Part shown: in pieces, positions 1 to 9,189 of the stretch | Position numbering within the stretch: position 1 is the stretch's first letter | Layout of the letters: each line of letters begins with the position of its first letter | Assembly: GCA_031554275.1 (NCBI GenBank) | Contig: JAVBKB010000018.1 | Location: forward strand, 1-57,563 | Direction of reading: 5' to 3' | DNA length: 57,563 nt | Origin: JAVBKB01 sp031554275 | Lineage (GTDB): Bacteria > Bacillota > Bacilli > JARBTR01 | Translations under genes and position numbers: made by a program | Notes under the pieces: model-generated | Seen by the model: the letters and a program-made list of their open reading frames with translations, nothing else | What the model was told of the DNA's origin: nothing | The model's database searches: none

Positions 1-1593
1 TGCATATAGACTAGTTGTTCCATCATCTGAAACATCGCTGCCATCTAAGACTACTGTTACTTTAAATGTCTCTGTTACAGGTCCATAACTATAATCAACA
101 TTATAGACTCCGATTGTTCCAGCTTTAATTGCTGCCCAATCTGCTGCTACCACTGTTGGTGCTGGATGCGATCCGTCTCCAATTGTTACGACTGCTTTGT
201 TTATTGCTGCTAAAGCGTTAGTGTCTGCTAGTAACTTGGCATCACTTGAAGTGACGACGACATCTTGTCCAGTAATAGTTGTCTGTGTTCCGTCATCTGT
301 GATGGTTACTACGACATCTTTGCTGACTGCACTTAACCCAGTTCCATACGTATACTGCAATGTTACGGTTCCTGGTACTGTTGCATTCTTTACAGCGTCA
401 TAATCTGCTGCTGGTAAATTCGGTAGTACCGTTGTTCCATCTCCAAGCGTTACTGCTGCACTAGTTGCTGTAATAAGCGCATTGGCATTTGCTAATGCAT
501 TGGCTGCTGTTAATGTCATTGTTGCATTTGTTGCATATAGACTAGTTGTTCCATCATCTGAAACATCGCTGCCATCTAAGACTACTGTAACTTTAAATGT
601 CTCTGTTACAGGTCCATAACTATAATCAACATTATAGACTCCGATTGTTCCAGCTTTAATTGCTGCCCAATCTGCTGCCACCACTGTTGGTGCTGGATTT
701 GATCCGTTACCAATTGTTACGACTGCTTTGTTTAATGCAGTTAAACTGTTTGTATCTGCTAGTAACTTGGCGTCACTTGACGTAATAACGACATCTTGAC
801 CAGTAATGGTTGTCTGCGTTCCGTCATCTGTAATGGTTACCACTACATCTTTACTGACTGCTCCTAGCCCAGTTCCATACGTATAGTGCAATGTTACGGT
901 TCCTGGTACTGTTGCATTCTTTACAGCATCATAATCTGCTGCTGGTAAATTCGGTAATGCCGTTGTTCCATCTCCAAACGTTACTGCTGCACTAGTTGCT
1001 GTAATGAGCGCATTGGCATTAACTAATGCATTTGCTGCTGTTAATGTCATTGTTGCATTTGTTGCATATAAACTTGTTGTTCCATCATCTGAAACGTCAC
1101 TGCCATCTGGAACTACTGTAACTTTAAACGTTGCTGACACTGGTCCATAACTATAATTAACATCATAGTTTCCGATTGTTCCGGCTTTTATCGCTGCCCA
1201 ACCTGTTGCTGCTACTGTTGGTGCTGGACTCGTGCCGTTCCCAATTGTTACCACCGCTTTGTTTATTGCAGTTAAAGCATTGGTATCTGCTAATAACTTG
1301 GCATCGCTTGATGTGATGACGGCATTTTGACCAGTAATAGTTGTCTGTGTTCCATCATCTGTAATGGTTACCACTACATCTTTACTGACTGCTCCTAGCC
1401 CAGTTCCATACGTATAGTGCAATGTTACGTTCCCTGGAACTGTTGCATTCTTTACAGCATCATAATCTGCTGCTGGTAAATTCGGTATTGCTGTTGTTCC
1501 ATCTCCTAACGTTACAGCTGCGCTTGTTGCTGTAATGAGCGCATTGGCATTTGCTAATGCATTTGCTGCTGTTAATGTCATTGTTGCGTTTGT
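1..1593 (-). repeat. Three tandem 531-bp coding repeats
   Basis: The segment starting TGCATATA recurs at 1, 532, 1063 and 1594, so the period is exactly 531 bp (177 codons). Units 1 and 2 are nearly identical, unit 3 slightly more diverged, and the segment beyond 1594 only partly matches. Within each unit two ~265-bp halves resemble each other. The left edge of the window falls exactly on a unit boundary, so more copies may lie outside. Confidence 0.93.
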
Positions 1594-3900
1594 TGCATAT
1601 AAACTTGTTGTTCCATCATCTGAAATATCGCTGTCATCTGGCACTACTGTGATTTTGACAGATTTTTCTGCAAGACCAGTACCACTACCTACAGCATATT
1701 TAACTCCATAGTTTCCAAGTGTTCCACTAGTAAGTGCAGTCTGGTCTGCCGGGGCAATCGTAACAGTTGCCGTTGAAGCAGTTCCATTAACTGTTGCGGA
1801 AACCTTATTTGCTCCGCGTAAAGCCGTATCAGTTGTCAATGTCATTGCTGTTGTTTTTGTGACCACTGTACTCTGTGCAAATACACTATTTTTTTTGTTT
1901 CCTGAAATTACACTACCATCTGGAACTACATACGCTGTTACTGAGTGAGTTGCAGTCCCAGCTGTCAATACAACATTGTACTGACCTACGATTGGTAGAA
2001 CCGCACTATAATTTGGCGTTATTGCCACTGGTGTGCCAGTAGATATCTGCCATGCTGTTGCATTTGCATTAGCATTTACAATTGCAGGTGTCAAACCAGC
2101 AACCTCACTCACAGTTATCGTAAACGATTCTGCACTAATGGCATTGTCTCCAGTTACTGAATCTACAACGATTACATCAGCAACTTTTGTTGTAGTATTT
2201 AAATCACTATCAGTGACGCTGAAATTTATTTTCCAAGTTCCCAAGACATTATTATCAAATGTAGTTTCTCCGTTTGGTCCAGTTACCGTATAAGTAACAT
2301 TAGAGGTTATATCTCCATCCTTACGGTCAAATCCATATACGCCAGCATTCAGGGTAATTGCAGCGCCTTTATTAATTATTCTATTTGGTGCATAGATATA
2401 TGGTTTGTTTGGATCAACTGATTCCCCAGTTGCTGTAACGGCTACTAGCTTTGTTACAGTGGTTGTAGCTGGTTTTCCATCAACATCTGTTACTGAAAAA
2501 ATCACTGGGTAAATACCAGGAGTATTCTTATCTACACTACTGCTATTAGCAGTAATTCTCGATGTCACATCTGCATCTTCTCTATCAGTAGCACTGATTC
2601 CTGCTAGTGCTACATAGTTTGGTGATGCTGTCCCCTTTTCAAAAGCAAAGTTGCTCCCACCTGTTCCCCATGTTGGGGCATCGTTCGCAGTTGCCACATC
2701 TGATGATTTAAACACATCAGGTATCCCAATTGATGAAGTGATTTGTGTGGTCCAGTTAATTTTCTGAGAACTACTTGCATCAGTAAATACTGGCGATCCC
2801 TGTGATACTGGAATATCGTATTCTATTGTAAAAGGTGTGTTTCCTACTAATGTTATAGCCATGTCTGCCGTGTACGAAGCTGGTGAATTATTAATCTTGA
2901 AATTTGTTATACCAGCTGCATTTAGATTAGTTGCACTTAGTAACTTATACTTTGCAATTGACGTTCCAGCAGTTGCTGAATTGTTTTGTATTACTTCCTT
3001 CACATGTAGTGTTTCATTTTTGTGAGCTGGATTTGCATTAGATACCAAAGTGGTTTTGTCTGCATGATAAATTGTTTGTGTATTACTTACATCATAGTTA
3101 TCCAATGCAAACTTCAAGAATTTCGCATAGAAGTTTCCAGCTGCACTGGATCCAGTTGCTCCTGTATAACCAAAGTAAGTTTCTTGATCTGTTCCGAATA
3201 GTAAATCCAAATCTGCTTGTGAATATGTTGCAGTTATGTCTGGCATTCCTCCAGCTTTTATTGTAAGCGTGCCAGTTGTAGCGTTCCATTTAACAATAAC
3301 GCTGATTGGATTTATAAGCGAACTAGAAGGAATCGCTGTATTTGCTTCCACCCTAGTTCTTGGATTTTTCACGGCATTATTGGGATACCTGTCTCCAACT
3401 AACGTTACAATATCCAATTCTTTACTAAAACTATCACCATAATCATTATAACCATTATTATAAGTATCAAACTCTACAACAATCATATTTGTTGCCGTAC
3501 CACCGTAAACATTCAGTCCCCCACCAGAGTCGGCATTCCTTGTGTTTGATTGTGGTTGGAACACCATTGCTATCCCATCTGCTGCGGTTGTATTTCCTCC
3601 CAAGAGCATTTCACTCTCGATCGTAAAGGACTCTTTGAAACTAATTTTATTTTTAGTCCAAATCGCACCTCTCTGCCAGTCTAAATTCGGTACAATGTTA
3701 ACGGTATTTCCGGTTACTGTTGAGTTCGATCCTGGCGGAGGTGTATTAAAAAACGTGGATAAGTCTCCCACATTTGATGATGATGCTTCCGCAGTTTCGC
3801 TGAATTTATATGAGGCGAATAAACCAGGTATCACCAACATTACAGCTAGTAATACCTTCATAGATCTACTGATTCTTCTTTTTAAGTATTTTTTCGTCAC
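1..3900 (-). CDS. Giant lectin-like surface adhesin, C-terminus beyond window
   Basis: This frame is open for 1300 codons from a GTG at 3900 to the left edge, so the protein is incomplete. The GTG is preceded by GGGAGTGGAG and followed by a lysine/arginine-rich start and a hydrophobic stretch ending near residue 36, a signal peptide. Residues ~45-270 look like a bacterial L-type lectin domain (DGMAMVFQPQ, GGGLNVYGG, VEFDTYNN). Residues ~400-570 hold two DUF5011/HYR-like Ig modules (DREDADVTS, DRKDGDITS). After a more diverged unit, residues 770-1300 are three 177-residue repeats, each made of two similar ~88-residue Ig-like halves (ITDDGTQTTITGQ, LDGSDVSDDGTTSLYA). The likely role is cell-surface glycan binding with a repeat stalk; a wall anchor would lie outside the window. 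Domain names rest on motif reading alone. Confidence 0.8.
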   Translation of the reverse strand, partial: MTKKYLKRRISRSMKVLLAVMLVIPGLFASYKFSETAEASSSNVGDLSTFFNTPPPGSNSTVTGNTVNIVPNLDWQRGAIWTKNKISFKESFTIESEMLLGGNTTAADGIAMVFQPQSNTRNADSGGGLNVYGGTATNMIVVEFDTYNNGYNDYGDSFSKELDIVTLVGDRYPNNAVKNPRTRVEANTAIPSSSLINPISVIVKWNATTGTLTIKAGGMPDITATYSQADLDLLFGTDQETYFGYTGATGSSAAGNFYAKFLKFALDNYDVSNTQTIYHADKTTLVSNANPAHKNETLHVKEVIQNNSATAGTSIAKYKLLSATNLNAAGITNFKINNSPASYTADMAITLVGNTPFTIEYDIPVSQGSPVFTDASSSQKINWTTQITSSIGIPDVFKSSDVATANDAPTWGTGGSNFAFEKGTASPNYVALAGISATDREDADVTSRITANSSSVDKNTPGIYPVIFSVTDVDGKPATTTVTKLVAVTATGESVDPNKPYIYAPNRIINKGAAITLNAGVYGFDRKDGDITSNVTYTVTGPNGETTFDNNVLGTWKINFSVTDSDLNTTTKVADVIVVDSVTGDNAISAESFTITVSEVAGLTPAIVNANANATAWQISTGTPVAITPNYSAVLPIVGQYNVVLTAGTATHSVTAYVVPDGSVISGNKKNSVFAQSTVVTKTTAMTLTTDTALRGANKVSATVNGTASTATVTIAPADQTALTSGTLGNYGVKYAVGSGTGLAEKSVKITVVPDDSDISDDGTTSLYATNATMTLTAANALANANALITATSAAVTLGDGTTAIPNLPAADYDAVKNATVPGNVTLHYTYGTGLGAVSKDVVVTITDDGTQTTITGQNAVITSSDAKLLADTNALTAINKAVVTIGNGTSPAPTVAATGWAAIKAGTIGNYDVNYSYGPVSATFKVTVVPDGSDVSDDGTTSLYATNATMTLTAANALVNANALITATSAAVTFGDGTTALPNLPAADYDAVKNATVPGTVTLHYTYGTGLGAVSKDVVVTITDDGTQTTITGQDVVITSSDAKLLADTNSLTALNKAVVTIGNGSNPAPTVVAADWAAIKAGTIGVYNVDYSYGPVTETFKVTVVLDGSDVSDDGTTSLYATNATMTLTAANALANANALITATSAAVTLGDGTTVLPNLPAADYDAVKNATVPGTVTLQYTYGTGLSAVSKDVVVTITDDGTQTTITGQDVVVTSSDAKLLADTNALAAINKAVVTIGDGSHPAPTVVAADWAAIKAGTIGVYNVDYSYGPVTETFKVTVVLDGSDVSDDGTTSLYA

Positions 3901-4389
3901 TAATCTCCACTCCCTTTTTTTCAATAATTTTCGTTAAACAATAATTCCCCCCTTCATTCGATTAAATACAACGGAATAATTTGACAATATATCTTTACTA
4001 TTCTATTAAGTATTATTTAACATAATATCACTATAAAGTTCGGTCAAACAATAGATAACTGTCGGTTTTTGCGATTTGTCACAAAATCGTCACAATTATA
4101 CCGACACTTTTTTTATTTTCTTGCATCAAAAACTCTTAAACTTTGATTTTTCACTCAAAATCAATCGAAAAACACTAGATTATTCGCTTTACAAATGAAA
4201 AAACAACCCATTTTGCCATTAAATCGCAAAAAAGGTTGCTTAACTTTCTATATTATATCATAAAAGCTGTTAATCTATTCGTTTTGATCGAAAGAGGCAT
4301 TTGTAACGAATTTTGTTAATTATTTTCTTTTCGCAGGATGCTTACCATGTCACGACTTGTTTCACGCTCTATCACAAGATTCCCTTGAA
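3901..4389. other. Intergenic region between adhesin and flippase genes
   Basis: Very AT-rich. It contains the ribosome binding site of the adhesin gene (3904-3913, read on the minus strand) and a strong hairpin at 4198-4242 listed separately. I see no convincing gene. A clear promoter for the adhesin could not be fixed. Confidence 0.5.
4198..4242 (-). terminator. Probable rho-independent terminator of the murJ-like gene
   Basis: On the minus strand AAGCAACC and TTTTGC are followed, after an eight-base loop, by GCAAAA and GGGTTG and then a run of T. It lies about 150 bases after the flippase stop codon. Confidence 0.7.
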
Positions 4390-6003
4390 TCAGTTTCTAC
4401 GAAATCTAAATCGATGTAGGATTGTGTCTACTTTAGCACCAAACGTCATTGTTAGTAAGCCGCTACGGTGTGCCAAAGCAGTGTAGACCACCGCGCCAAT
4501 CGGGACACAGACAAGGATCGTAATAATAGCTTCGGCACGCGTTAGGTTGGCTGATAGCCAGAATGAAAGCAACCACTTTAGCACCAATACTACACCCGTC
4601 ATCACTACTGCCATTAAGCTAATTAATAGTCCTCGGCGCAGGATCTTAGCGAATCTATACTTGGCATGCCTAGCGATCATCACCATATTTAATGCAGCAA
4701 TCGTTGTATAACCTAGTCCTGATGCTACAAGGACACCAATTGGCCCGATTAGTCTAATGAGAATTAAATTCCCTATTAGTTTAACAACAAATCCTATTAG
4801 AATGCTTTTGATTGAAAAGCGTTGTAGATTGATGCTTTGCAGAATTGCCGCTGATACAGTAGCAAGTGCAAATAGAATGATGATGAGTGCATAAATACTT
4901 AATATTTTCGTTCCCATCGGATCATTCACGTAGAATGCAGTGTAGAAAGCTTCCGATAATGCAGACAAGCCAAGGGAGGCCGGAATGAGCAGAACCATCA
5001 CTAGCATGAAAACTTCATCTAATTGCTTCACAAACAATTTCCGATCACCTAAAGTATGTGAGCGAGAAATGTTTGGAATAATGGACATCTGCAGTCCCGT
5101 TGCAAGAGTTAAAGGAATCATGATGAGCTGGTGCGTAGAATAATTAAGAATACCTAAAGTGGCATCAGACCCGCTCCCCTGCCCAATTGACGCCATAATT
5201 TTGTTAAAAGTAACGTTATCAATCAGTTGGAAAATCGGCAAAGTGAGTGCTACAAGAATAAATGGAATTGATGTGATTGCTACCTCTTTTATCATTTTTC
5301 CAATAGGCTCATGAAGTGTGCCTTTATCATTCGCCAGTAGAGCAGCGAAATCATTTCGTTGGCGATGCCAGAAAATATAAAGCACAGCTAATCCTGCTAG
5401 AGCGCCTACAAAAGCGGCAGCAGTCGCGATTCCAATTCCCGCCACAATGCCTTTCTGCAATTTAACGACAACAATGTACACACCTGTTATCAGGAAAACA
5501 ATACGCGCGACCTGCTCAATTACCTGTGAAAATGAGGTTGGTAACATTTGTCCGTACCCTTGAAAATATCCTCTAAATAACGAAAGGGATGGGATGATCA
5601 ATAGTGCGACACTGACGACCCGAATAACAAAGGTTATTTCTTCAATCGTAAATTGATTCGAATGATAAGATTTTGCAATCAGCGGTGCGAAGACGTTTAA
5701 CAAAATGCAGGCAATCACACCAAAAGCCACCATCATAACTTGTCCATAATTGAATAACCGCTGACTCATTGCATATTCTTCAAGAGCATTGTATTTAGCG
5801 GTCAACTTGGCAACCGCTAATGGGATACCAGCGGTTGAAAGACTAATAAAAATTACATATGGATTATAGGAATACAAATAGAGCGCCTGCCCAGACTTCC
5901 CAACCATATGGTAAAAAGGGATGACGTAAATAAGACCGATCATCCTTGAAAATATTGAACCTGCAGCTAAGACAAATGTTCCCTTTATAAGTTTAGATTC
6001 CAT
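4390..6003 (-). CDS. murJ: MurJ/YtgP-type lipid II flippase
   Basis: A 537-residue integral membrane protein with about 14 hydrophobic segments, of the MOP (MurJ/RfbX/SpoVB) exporter superfamily. Its N-terminus (SKLIKGTFVLAAGSIFSRM) and the segment LFRGYFQGYGQMLPTSFSQV match the pattern of B. subtilis YtgP, which was shown to act as a MurJ lipid II flippase, and its length is close to YtgP (about 544). It would move undecaprenyl-linked peptidoglycan precursor across the membrane. The start ATG has AAGGATAT upstream. SpoVB-like or teichoic/capsule flippases of the same family are the alternatives; family placement is firm, substrate is inferred. It appears to be a single-gene transcript. Confidence 0.8.
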   Translation of the reverse strand: MESKLIKGTFVLAAGSIFSRMIGLIYVIPFYHMVGKSGQALYLYSYNPYVIFISLSTAGIPLAVAKLTAKYNALEEYAMSQRLFNYGQVMMVAFGVIACILLNVFAPLIAKSYHSNQFTIEEITFVIRVVSVALLIIPSLSLFRGYFQGYGQMLPTSFSQVIEQVARIVFLITGVYIVVVKLQKGIVAGIGIATAAAFVGALAGLAVLYIFWHRQRNDFAALLANDKGTLHEPIGKMIKEVAITSIPFILVALTLPIFQLIDNVTFNKIMASIGQGSGSDATLGILNYSTHQLIMIPLTLATGLQMSIIPNISRSHTLGDRKLFVKQLDEVFMLVMVLLIPASLGLSALSEAFYTAFYVNDPMGTKILSIYALIIILFALATVSAAILQSINLQRFSIKSILIGFVVKLIGNLILIRLIGPIGVLVASGLGYTTIAALNMVMIARHAKYRFAKILRRGLLISLMAVVMTGVVLVLKWLLSFWLSANLTRAEAIITILVCVPIGAVVYTALAHRSGLLTMTFGAKVDTILHRFRFRRN

Positions 6004-6316
6004 TCCAATATCCTTTTTTACAGCTATTGTTGTATTTCAATTGTGTCAATGTTTTTCGTCAATCCCACGTAGGTAGTCTCAAGTTCAACATCGCGGGAGC
6101 TAGTTGACATCAAATTCTCCAATATTGACTTGTGTTGCAAAGAATTTCTTAACATTTGATTATTAAAAGTTTACTCTTTTCTTTACAGTTTTACAATTGC
6201 TTTTAGAAATTGACAAGAATCTGCTCATGTATTTTGCAGATGGGGTGCGTTTATTTGATGCAATAAATCTGTTCATAAAGAGAACAAGATTGCCGAAAAG
6301 TTCTGTAATTACCGCC

Positions 6317-6347
6317 AAAAAAAAGACATCTGACGAATCAGAGGTCC
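6317..6347 (-). terminator. Terminator after yerB
   Basis: On the minus strand a nine-base stem GACCTCTGA / TCAGATGTC around a TTCG tetraloop is followed by eight T residues, about 25 bases after the yerB stop codon. The rest of the 6004-6369 gap, between the yerB stop and the murJ start, shows no gene. Confidence 0.9.
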
Positions 6348-6369
6348 CACTGAAATTAAAATATAGAAT

Positions 6370-7413
6370 TTAAAAAGCAACCAGCCCTGCTATTCCAGGC
6401 GTTGTGGGAATCACATTCACCCATGTCTTCCCTGGGACGAGCTTAGCCTCTTGCCCACCAATCATTGGTGTTATCTTTCCATTCACATTTTGCCATTCAA
6501 TTGGTTTTGCGATGCCTCTTTGCAACAGATAACCCTTGCCGCCTGTTTCTAAGTTGATCTGGCGAAGTATCGGAAATTCTCGATCATTTGTGTGAATCAT
6601 CTCTAGAATCAAGATATTATCTAGTTGGATGACCGTACCGCTTCCTTTTTCGGCAGTGATAGTGCCTTTAACACTTCGGGTATACTTCTTTGTCACTGGG
6701 TCATAAGTGTAAGTTGGCGAGAAATTTTTATCCTTAAGATCAATTGTTGTTGTGATAGCTGGAGTCCCTTGCAAAACATCCGCTTCTGCTGAAGTCATAA
6801 ATTGATAAGCAGGCGGCGAGCCTTCGAGTGATGCGCCTACAAGTGTCGCTCCGGCTTTAATATTCTCGAATGTGATGTAAGAGTTATGCGGTGCTACACG
6901 GTCTTTAGACCGTTTGAACAGATTCCCGTCATATGCCATCCCATTTATGTTTTCAATAAAACCATTTTGTAGCATCTTTTCGGCTGGCGGACTGTATCCA
7001 TGCGCTACATAGAATGCGCCCATTCCTTTTGCAGTTCGAAGAAAGTATTCTCGGGCACTGCGAACAGGACCGATATTCTCAGGTTGTTCACTTTGGAATA
7101 TCGCCAAAAACCTTGTAATATTGCTCTCAGCATAGAATTCGAAAACAATGTCTGCCTGCGACAAACCTGATTGTGGCCTTGCCTCTGGAGCGTTGCTTAT
7201 CGTAACTGCAACTGCGCGCTGCTTTGACTCAGTTGCTAGGGTTACCCCAGTCAATGGGTAATTATATTTGGGTGGTTCGGGCGTCTTTACCTCTGAAATT
7301 GGCGTTTTTTCTTGACTAGTCTCTTTGGGTTTCTCTTCTGGTTTATTCCCACAAGCGGTCAATATTCCAATGACCATACAAATGCTTATCAATAAATAGA
7401 ATTGTTTACGCAT
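6370..7413 (-). CDS. yerB: YerB-family lipoprotein (DUF3048)
   Basis: 347 residues with a lipoprotein signal peptide whose lipobox ILTAC puts the lipidated cysteine at residue 21, followed by a charged linker. The body matches the DUF3048 family (B. subtilis YerB): AVTISNAPEARPQSGLSQAD, FLAIFQSE, GPVRSAREYF. The protein would be anchored on the outer face of the membrane. The molecular function of the family is not established. Its ATG follows an AAAGGGGGAG ribosome binding site, and it begins 28 bases after the upstream ribonuclease gene ends, so the two probably share a transcript. Confidence 0.85.
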   Translation of the reverse strand: MRKQFYLLISICMVIGILTACGNKPEEKPKETSQEKTPISEVKTPEPPKYNYPLTGVTLATESKQRAVAVTISNAPEARPQSGLSQADIVFEFYAESNITRFLAIFQSEQPENIGPVRSAREYFLRTAKGMGAFYVAHGYSPPAEKMLQNGFIENINGMAYDGNLFKRSKDRVAPHNSYITFENIKAGATLVGASLEGSPPAYQFMTSAEADVLQGTPAITTTIDLKDKNFSPTYTYDPVTKKYTRSVKGTITAEKGSGTVIQLDNILILEMIHTNDREFPILRQINLETGGKGYLLQRGIAKPIEWQNVNGKITPMIGGQEAKLVPGKTWVNVIPTTPGIAGLVAF

Positions 7414-7441
7414 GCGTTTTCTCCCCCTTTATTGAGATAAA

Positions 7442-8035
7442 TCATTCAGCAATCCGGCAAAACGATTCATAATGATCATCCGTATAATACACCGTGCCAT
7501 CAGTTCCCCTTACAAACCTTTCTGCATCTCGATTTTGATTTTTCTTTTTATCATTAACATCATATTCACGATATGTGATTTTTTTCTTCTGTTGATCTGA
7601 CTTCGGCAATATACCCTCTCGATTTGTGAATTCCCCCCCTGCCTTCGTTCCTTCTGGTTGATCATCTCTCTTACCAGACCAGTTATCATCATGATACAAC
7701 TGGTAAGACTCTTGGACATTGTCTGGTAATTCGGACAACTTTGTTGTTAAGATGTCGTCATTTGAGGGTGTCTGGTCTGAAGTTGGTGTTTTACCTGAGT
7801 CATTGTTCGTTTTGCCTGAGTCATTGCTCGTTTTGCCTGAGTCATTGCTCGTTTTGTTTGAGTCATTGCTTGTATTTCCTGGAAGTTTTTCACTACTATC
7901 TTGACCTGAGGTCTGTACTTGTGTTTCCTTATTGGCGTCAGACTTTAACCAGCCACTGTCTGAAACAAGCCATCCAGTGATAAATCCAGTTAATAGCAGT
8001 GAAAGTGCTATTGCAATTTTGGTGCTTTTCTTCAT
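7442..8035 (-). CDS. Membrane-tethered or secreted barnase-like ribonuclease
   Basis: 197 residues: a signal/anchor helix (~7-26), a low-complexity linker with seven-residue repeats of the type NDSGKTS (~50-90), then a C-terminal domain (~105-197) that I recognise as the guanyl-specific ribonuclease N1/T1/barnase fold. The landmarks are GGEFTNREGILP, YREYDVN, RFVRG and YTDDHYESF. By analogy with barnase Glu73, Arg87 and His102, the catalytic residues would be Glu157, Arg176 and His188. It would cleave RNA after G outside the cell. No barstar-like inhibitor gene is visible anywhere in the window. It lies just upstream of yerB. Confidence 0.85.
   Translation of the reverse strand: MKKSTKIAIALSLLLTGFITGWLVSDSGWLKSDANKETQVQTSGQDSSEKLPGNTSNDSNKTSNDSGKTSNDSGKTNNDSGKTPTSDQTPSNDDILTTKLSELPDNVQESYQLYHDDNWSGKRDDQPEGTKAGGEFTNREGILPKSDQQKKKITYREYDVNDKKKNQNRDAERFVRGTDGTVYYTDDHYESFCRIAE
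7790..7875 (-). repeat. 21-bp coding repeats in the ribonuclease linker
   Basis: About four copies of a 21-bp unit encode the heptads NDSNKTS, NDSGKTS, NDSGKTN and NDSGKTP. They form a hydrophilic spacer between the membrane helix and the catalytic domain and are liable to length change by slippage. Confidence 0.85.
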
Positions 8036-8159
8036 TTAGAAACCTCTAATCTGTGAAATTAATTTATTTTAACACATTTTGCCTTTGAAGAAGAATCAAA
8101 GCGCTAACCGCTGTGAAAACTGTTGGCTTTGATCTATCTCTTGATTTTTTTACAACATG

Positions 8160-8645
8160 CTATATTTGGACATATATTGGCTTATGCTCTACCTTTTCAA
8201 GAACTTTGATAAAATCTTGGAAAGCGATCATCAGCGTTGTTGTATTAATATTTGGATGAAACCCTACCGTGTCATCGTGATCAACGCTTTCATCAATCAC
8301 AACCTGTATTCGTTTCTGCTTATCGAAAGTAAGCGCAAACGGTGTCACAGAACCAGCAGGTACACCCATTAGCGCATCCAATTCCTCTTCTGAGGCAAAA
8401 GATAGGCGTCCTGAATCAAGCTGCGTAGCAATCAGCTTCAAATCTGCTGCCTTTTCATCTGGAAGAATCACTAAATAGTATTCCTTCCCTTTCTTAGTTT
8501 TGAGCAATAGATTCTTCACCTGTGGACCTGGCAAATCTGCGTTGTATGAGCGAACCGAGTAAATCGCTTCATGGTCCACTCGTTGATAGTTAATCCGTAG
8601 CTCCTCCAAAATCGTATATGCCTGTTCCTCTGTTGGTTTCTCCAT
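8160..8645 (-). CDS. PrdX/YbaK-type prolyl-tRNA editing protein
   Basis: 161 residues covering the whole YbaK/ProX deacylase fold. Recognisable pieces are the VDHEAIYSV strand, LPGPQVKNLLLKTKKG with the conserved Lys region, the DLK...L segment and the C-terminal GSVTPFALTFD loop followed by VVIDESV. Family members (ProXp-ala, PrdX) hydrolyse Ala-tRNA(Pro) in trans and so correct mischarging by prolyl-tRNA synthetase. It stands alone here, with no proS nearby. Substrate (Ala versus another amino acid) cannot be decided from motifs. Confidence 0.8.
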   Translation of the reverse strand: MEKPTEEQAYTILEELRINYQRVDHEAIYSVRSYNADLPGPQVKNLLLKTKKGKEYYLVILPDEKAADLKLIATQLDSGRLSFASEEELDALMGVPAGSVTPFALTFDKQKRIQVVIDESVDHDDTVGFHPNINTTTLMIAFQDFIKVLEKVEHKPIYVQI

Positions 8646-9189
8646 TTACAACATCCTCTGTATCTTTTTTAAAAGGATTATACCAAAATTGTCTAAACAA
8701 AAACTACCCTTTATCCAGCACTTGTCTGAACCGCATCAAAATATAAAGTAAAAGTCATGAGAATTTTTATTGGATTGAAAAAACTGGCGAGAGTGGATTT
8801 TATTTCTGCTTTTATTTCAGTTTCTTGTTTCTTAAATTACTTATAATCTTTACTGCTCTTTCTATTTTGTGTTGCAAGTTGTGCTACCGACCAAATTAGC
8901 ATACTTAAAATGCTAAACTTGGCGTTAGAGAAGATTCAGTAGAACATGCAGATGCGTATAAAGACTGGGATATAATTTTTGCATAGCTGAACAGCTTCGC
9001 CGAAAACGAACTTTTAAACACAAAATGTGGGCATCCTTGGAGTGAAACGCTCCTTGGATACCCCCGTATATAACACATTTTTTTATCAGTTTACTTATTG
9101 TCTAGGATTTGCATAGCTTTCTCGAATAAGATTTGCACCGCTGTTTTGACAAACCCGGAAAATTTTGTTTTTCAAGTCGTGTATCCATA
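8646..9189. other. Intergenic region with a long hairpin and a possible gene scrap
   Basis: 545 bases without an intact gene. 9029-9063 forms a hairpin (see next entry). On the plus strand 8909-8986 reads as 25 sense codons ending in a stop (…EDSVEHADAYKDWDIIFA) with a coding-like amino acid mix; this could be a relic of a lost gene or chance. Confidence 0.4.
9029..9063 (-). terminator. Stem-loop downstream of the protease gene
   Basis: GGG, ATCC and GGAGTG pair in order with CGCTCC, GGAT and CCC, with small internal mismatches. The T tract after it on the minus strand is weak, so it may be a terminator, an RNA-stability hairpin or a small palindromic repeat. It lies about 125 bases after the protease stop codon. 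Confidence 0.5.

Noticed and set aside
3542..3937. 131-residue plus-strand frame
   Set aside because: It is antisense to the lectin domain of the adhesin, which has clear domain motifs, a signal peptide and a ribosome binding site.
7719..7980. Leucine- and serine-rich plus-strand frames over the 21-bp repeats
   Set aside because: They are antisense readings of the ribonuclease linker repeats.
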